From assembly GCF_003651185.1 (NCBI RefSeq), contig NZ_RCDC01000004.1, positions 661,868 to 725,867 of the forward strand: a stretch of DNA of 64,000 bases. The letters run 5' to 3'. Both the position numbers and the translations under genes were made by a program. Origin of the DNA: Stenotrophomonas rhizophila. Lineage in GTDB: Bacteria > Pseudomonadota > Gammaproteobacteria > Xanthomonadales > Xanthomonadaceae. Shown here piece by piece: positions 58,320-64,000 of the stretch (its first letter is position 1; every line of letters starts with the position of its first letter). The notes under the pieces were generated by a model. The model ran no database searches. It was given only the letters and a program-made list of their open reading frames with translations, and was not told the origin of the DNA.

Positions 58320-60518
58320 TCATTCGCCACTTTCGCTCGCATCCAGGGCGTCGAGGGGATCCACGGCCCCGAGCGCGTCGGCCTCCACCTGGACGTTGTC
58401 GCGTCCCATCGCTTTGGCCCGGTAGCACTGTGCATCGGCCGCGGCGACCGCGTCATCCACGCTCATGCCCCCGAACAATGGCGCGATGCCGATGCTGGCG
58501 CCCACACTCAACCGCCGCTGGTCCCAGGGGATCGACAACCCCCGCATCGCCTCGAGCAGATCGCTGGCGATGCGGCGGGCACGCTTGAGCGAACAGCCGG
58601 CCAGGATCACCGCGAACTCGTCGCCCCCCAAGCGCGCCACGATGTCCGAATCGCGCACGCCGTGCCGCAGCACGCTGGCCACCGCCCACAGCACGGCATC
58701 GCCGGCCAGATGGCCATGGGTATCGTTGACCGGCTTGAAGTGGTCCAGGTCGATATACATCAACGAGGCCGACTGCCCGGTCCGCGCGACCCGGGTGATG
58801 GCCTGCTGCAGGTGCGCTTCGAAGCCGCGCCGGTTGCTCAGCTCGGTCAGCGGATCGATTTCGGCCAGATGCCGGGCTTCACGCTGGCGCGCACGCTGCT
58901 GGGTGACGTCACGGATCACCCAGACCGCGCCGGTGGACTGGCCGTTTTCATCGCGCAGCCAGGCGCGGGTCAGGTCGACCGGCAGCAGATGCGCCCCCAC
59001 TGACAGCAGCAGGTCCGAATGCAGGTCGACCGCATTGCTGTCCGGGTCGAGCAGCACGGCCACATCCAGCGGGGAGCGCGGCGCGTATTCGGTCGTGAGC
59101 TCCATCACCTCCTGCAGCTGGCTGCCCGCCAGGGCCCCGGCGCCCTCCCCGGCCAGCGCGCGGGTGGCCGCGGCGTTGGCGTACTGGATGCCGCCGTGCA
59201 GGTCCAGGGTCAGCACCATGTCGGCCACCGCATCCAACGTGACGCGGGTGCGCTGCTCGGATTCGCGAAGTTGCTGGCCGCTGAGCCGCTGGGCGGTCAC
59301 GTCCTGGATCTGCGAAACGAAATGCAGCGGCTCGCCATTTTCCGTGCGCACCAGCGACACCGACAGCCGCCCCCAGACCAGGTTGCCGGCCTTGCCCAGG
59401 TAACGCTTCTCCATGTGGTAATGCTCGCGGCGCCCGGCCAGCAGGTCGCCGAGCAGGGCCAGATCGGTATGCAGATCGTCCGGATGCGTCAGCGTCTGGA
59501 AATCGATCTGCAGCAGTTCGGCACGGGTGTAGCCGAGGATGCCGCACAGCGAATCGTTGACGTCCAGCCAGCGCCCTTCCAGCGATACCAGGGCCATGCC
59601 CAGCGCCGCCGAGGAGAACGCGCCGGCGAACTTCTCCGCCGCGACGAAGGCCTGCTCGCGCACCTGCAGCAGGGGCGTAAGGTCAACCGCCATGCCGACG
59701 TAGCCGATCCGGTTGCCGCCGGCGCAGTCCAGCGGGCTGATCGACAGGCGCACCTGGCGCCGCTCGCCGTCCTTGCGCAGGAAGGTCCACTGGTGCGACC
59801 AGGTGCCCTGCGCGGCGCGCGCGGTCAGCGCTTCGAAAATGGTCGGCATGCGCCCGTCCGCGCCCACCTGGGGCTGCAGGTAGGCGCGCATCTCATCCGG
59901 ATCGTGGAACAGCCCCGGGTTGACCCGGCCGATCACTTCATCGGCGCGGTAACCGAGCAGCTTCTGCGCACCGGTGTTGAACAGATTGACCACCCCATCG
60001 ACATCGGTGGCGATCACCGCCACCTCATCAGACGCATCCACCACCGCCTGCAGGCGTTGGCGCATGTTGGCCGCCTCCTGGCGGGCCTGCTGCAGTTCGG
60101 TGACGTCGGCGTGGGCACCGGCCATCCACAGCGGGCGGCCCTGCGCATCGCGCTCGTAGACGCGGCCACGGTCCTGCACCCAGATCCAGTGGCCCTGTTT
60201 GTGGCGCATCCGGCACAGGCTGTCGTAATGCGGCGAGCGACCTTCGAGATGATCCTCCAGCAGCGCATTGGACTGGGCCAGATCGTCGGGATGCACCAGC
60301 TTGAAGAATGTCTCCGGCGTGATCGGCGCAAGTTCCTCGCGCGTATAGCCGACGATCTCCGCCCAGCGCTCGTTGACCCGCATCTGATTGCCCGGGATGT
60401 CCCAGTCCCAGGTGCCCGCCGCGGTGCCTTCGATGATCATTTCCAGCCGATGCCGCTGCTCGGCCATGTCGCGCAGCGCGGCGGCCGCATCAAGGGGGGC
60501 GTCCGGTTGCCGGCTCAT
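58320..60518 (-). CDS. Multi-PAS diguanylate cyclase
   Basis: 732 residues from the ATG at 60518. About four PAS domains in series (for example GTWDWDIPGNQMRVNERWAEIVGYTRE and VALEGRWLDVNDSLCGILGY-like blocks) precede a GGDEF domain with an intact active motif ARLGGDEFAVILAG. No EAL domain or membrane segment is seen. It should make cyclic di-GMP in response to a cytoplasmic signal. Confidence 0.88.
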   Translation of the reverse strand: MSRQPDAPLDAAAALRDMAEQRHRLEMIIEGTAAGTWDWDIPGNQMRVNERWAEIVGYTREELAPITPETFFKLVHPDDLAQSNALLEDHLEGRSPHYDSLCRMRHKQGHWIWVQDRGRVYERDAQGRPLWMAGAHADVTELQQARQEAANMRQRLQAVVDASDEVAVIATDVDGVVNLFNTGAQKLLGYRADEVIGRVNPGLFHDPDEMRAYLQPQVGADGRMPTIFEALTARAAQGTWSHQWTFLRKDGERRQVRLSISPLDCAGGNRIGYVGMAVDLTPLLQVREQAFVAAEKFAGAFSSAALGMALVSLEGRWLDVNDSLCGILGYTRAELLQIDFQTLTHPDDLHTDLALLGDLLAGRREHYHMEKRYLGKAGNLVWGRLSVSLVRTENGEPLHFVSQIQDVTAQRLSGQQLRESEQRTRVTLDAVADMVLTLDLHGGIQYANAAATRALAGEGAGALAGSQLQEVMELTTEYAPRSPLDVAVLLDPDSNAVDLHSDLLLSVGAHLLPVDLTRAWLRDENGQSTGAVWVIRDVTQQRARQREARHLAEIDPLTELSNRRGFEAHLQQAITRVARTGQSASLMYIDLDHFKPVNDTHGHLAGDAVLWAVASVLRHGVRDSDIVARLGGDEFAVILAGCSLKRARRIASDLLEAMRGLSIPWDQRRLSVGASIGIAPLFGGMSVDDAVAAADAQCYRAKAMGRDNVQVEADALGAVDPLDALDASESGE

Positions 60519-60769
60519 GCGTGCGCTCCGGTCCGACACGCCGCGCACAGCCCTGCGCCAGCGCGGTGATCGGCGCTGCGGCCCGCCCGGTTGCCCGGTC
60601 CTGCCTGGTCGTCTGTCATCTGGGCTCCCCGCCGTCCACCCACCCTACGGGCATTCAAGGGGAAGTGTGCGTAAACGCGCGTCAAACCAGAAGTGCCCCC
60701 GGCCACCGGGACCCCGGGAAACGCCAAAAGCCGCCCGAAGGCGGCCCCTGGCAGGCACCAACAGCGCTG

Positions 60770-63145
<2,376 letters not shown>

Positions 63146-63352
63146 TGCTTCCGGCCGGAGCCGCTTTTGCGGAAAGAACCCATTCTGGCGATGCGCGGCG
63201 GCGGGGGAAAGCCGTTGACAGGTCGGGCCGAACCTGTCGCCCCGTGGCGATGACCACACGAGGGGTCCTGCGTTCACGCCGGCATCCTGCGTGGGGCTGG
63301 GATGCCGGCGCGGGCGCCCGTGACAACCGGGCACCTCTGCGGTGTGACTGGC

Positions 63353-63568
63353 TTACCGGTAATGCACGGCCGCGCGTTGGTGGACGATCTCGTCCTGCAT
63401 CGACTCCAACGCCATCACCCGCACCTTGCCCACACCCTGCAGTTCCATGAACCGCTCGGTGTAGATCTCCGGACCCAGTTCGGTATCGGCCTGGGACTTG
63501 CTGAAACCATGGGGCACCAGGCCCTTGTCGCCATCCTTGCTACCACCGACATAAAGAACGATTGCCAT
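63353..63568 (-). CDS. Small conserved hypothetical protein
   Basis: 71 residues from the ATG at 63568 with GGAGG upstream. It starts MAIVLYVGGSKDGDKGLVPH; no domain is recognised. The good ribosome site and codon pattern support it. Confidence 0.6.
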   Translation of the reverse strand: MAIVLYVGGSKDGDKGLVPHGFSKSQADTELGPEIYTERFMELQGVGKVRVMALESMQDEIVHQRAAVHYR

Positions 63569-63727
63569 GTGATGTATTCCTCCAGAAAAACGGTTGCTCA
63601 TACAGCGCTGCAAGCTTACCCCGGTAAACCTGACTGGTTCGTCATGCAGGCTAATAACGTTTTTTTGCATGCAGATGACGTCGCGTTGTCGACGTTTTTC
63701 TTACATGGATTTAACGCTGAGATAACG

Positions 63728-64000
63728 TCACTGCGGATCACGAATGGATGGCCACCAGCCCCGCCCCTGCAGCGCATAGACATCGGCCGCGCGCTCGAAC
63801 GGATTGCGCGCGCTCACCCCACCGCACAGCAGGTAGACGGGCAGATAGAGCGGCCCCAACACCAGATACTGGTAGACGTGCGCCCGCTCATGGTCGTGCA
63901 GGCCGATCACCGGTTCGGTGGCGTGGCCGGCCTGATGCGCATACGTCCGGCACGGCACATCCAGCACCGGCCCGGTGTGCAGGATGACGTTGCCCAGTGT
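63728..64000 (-). CDS. Partial gene at right edge, possible peptidase-like protein
   Basis: 91 codons are visible and the frame stays open to the edge. HDHERAHVYQYLVLGPLYLPVYLL and NPFERAADVYA resemble short proteins with a DHERAHVxQY motif of uncertain, perhaps zinc-binding, nature. The start lies outside the window. Confidence 0.55.
   Translation of the reverse strand, partial: TLGNVILHTGPVLDVPCRTYAHQAGHATEPVIGLHDHERAHVYQYLVLGPLYLPVYLLCGGVSARNPFERAADVYALQGRGWWPSIRDPQ

Overview
The window is a high-GC gammaproteobacterial chromosome segment, most likely Stenotrophomonas or a close Xanthomonadaceae relative (gene content, tRNA clusters, DcaP-like porin, PAS/GGDEF signalling genes). It is interrupted by a complete-looking prophage of about 41.8 kb, inserted in the 3' end of a tRNA-Leu(CAA) gene. 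A 59-bp direct repeat marks the two ends (13740-13798 and 55540-55598).

Left flank (1-13711): an amino-acid decarboxylase cut by the window edge with an AdiC-like antiporter (acid resistance), a DcaP-like porin, DsbG and a TlpA-type thioredoxin, a GlxA-type AraC regulator, a CueR-like/copper ATPase operon behind a MerR-type promoter, four tandem tRNA-Ala(GGC)/tRNA-Glu(TTC) pairs (the last two are a recent 305-bp-period duplication), a GNAT acetyltransferase, an SRAP/YedK-type abasic-site protein and a single-domain response regulator.

Prophage (13740-55539): podovirus-like, resembling the BPP-1/Bcep22 kind of layout, with no tape measure or sheath gene visible. Two divergent transcription units leave a switch at 43.99-44.06 kb. 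The leftward unit carries a Cro-like gene, a CII-like regulator, a replication-initiator-like gene, nucleases, then TerS-TerL-portal-scaffold-capsid-adaptor-nozzle-ejection proteins-lysis-appendages. The rightward unit carries a C-type-lectin-like DUF1566 protein, small genes, YqaJ exonuclease and RecT, a second DUF1566 protein, a diversity-generating retroelement (avd, template repeat, reverse transcriptase), a repeat-rich cytosine methyltransferase, a DUF4224 gene and the integrase.

The most notable system is the diversity-generating retroelement. The template repeat (50706-50817) has 23 adenines, all inside a 51-bp core. The two variable repeats (50070-50181 and 45284-45389) differ from it at 16 and 12 positions, every one a template adenine, and nowhere else. 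The targets are not in the tail module. They lie in the rightward early unit, whose promoter is overlaid by two 16-bp operators of the type AATGCATNNATGCATT. The same operator pair, with the same 24-bp spacing, overlies the leftward promoter, so the prophage repressor probably controls both.

Right flank (55599-64000): a DUF4189 protein, a soluble two-PAS chemotaxis receptor, a multi-PAS diguanylate cyclase, Tex, a conserved 71-residue protein and a partial gene at the edge.
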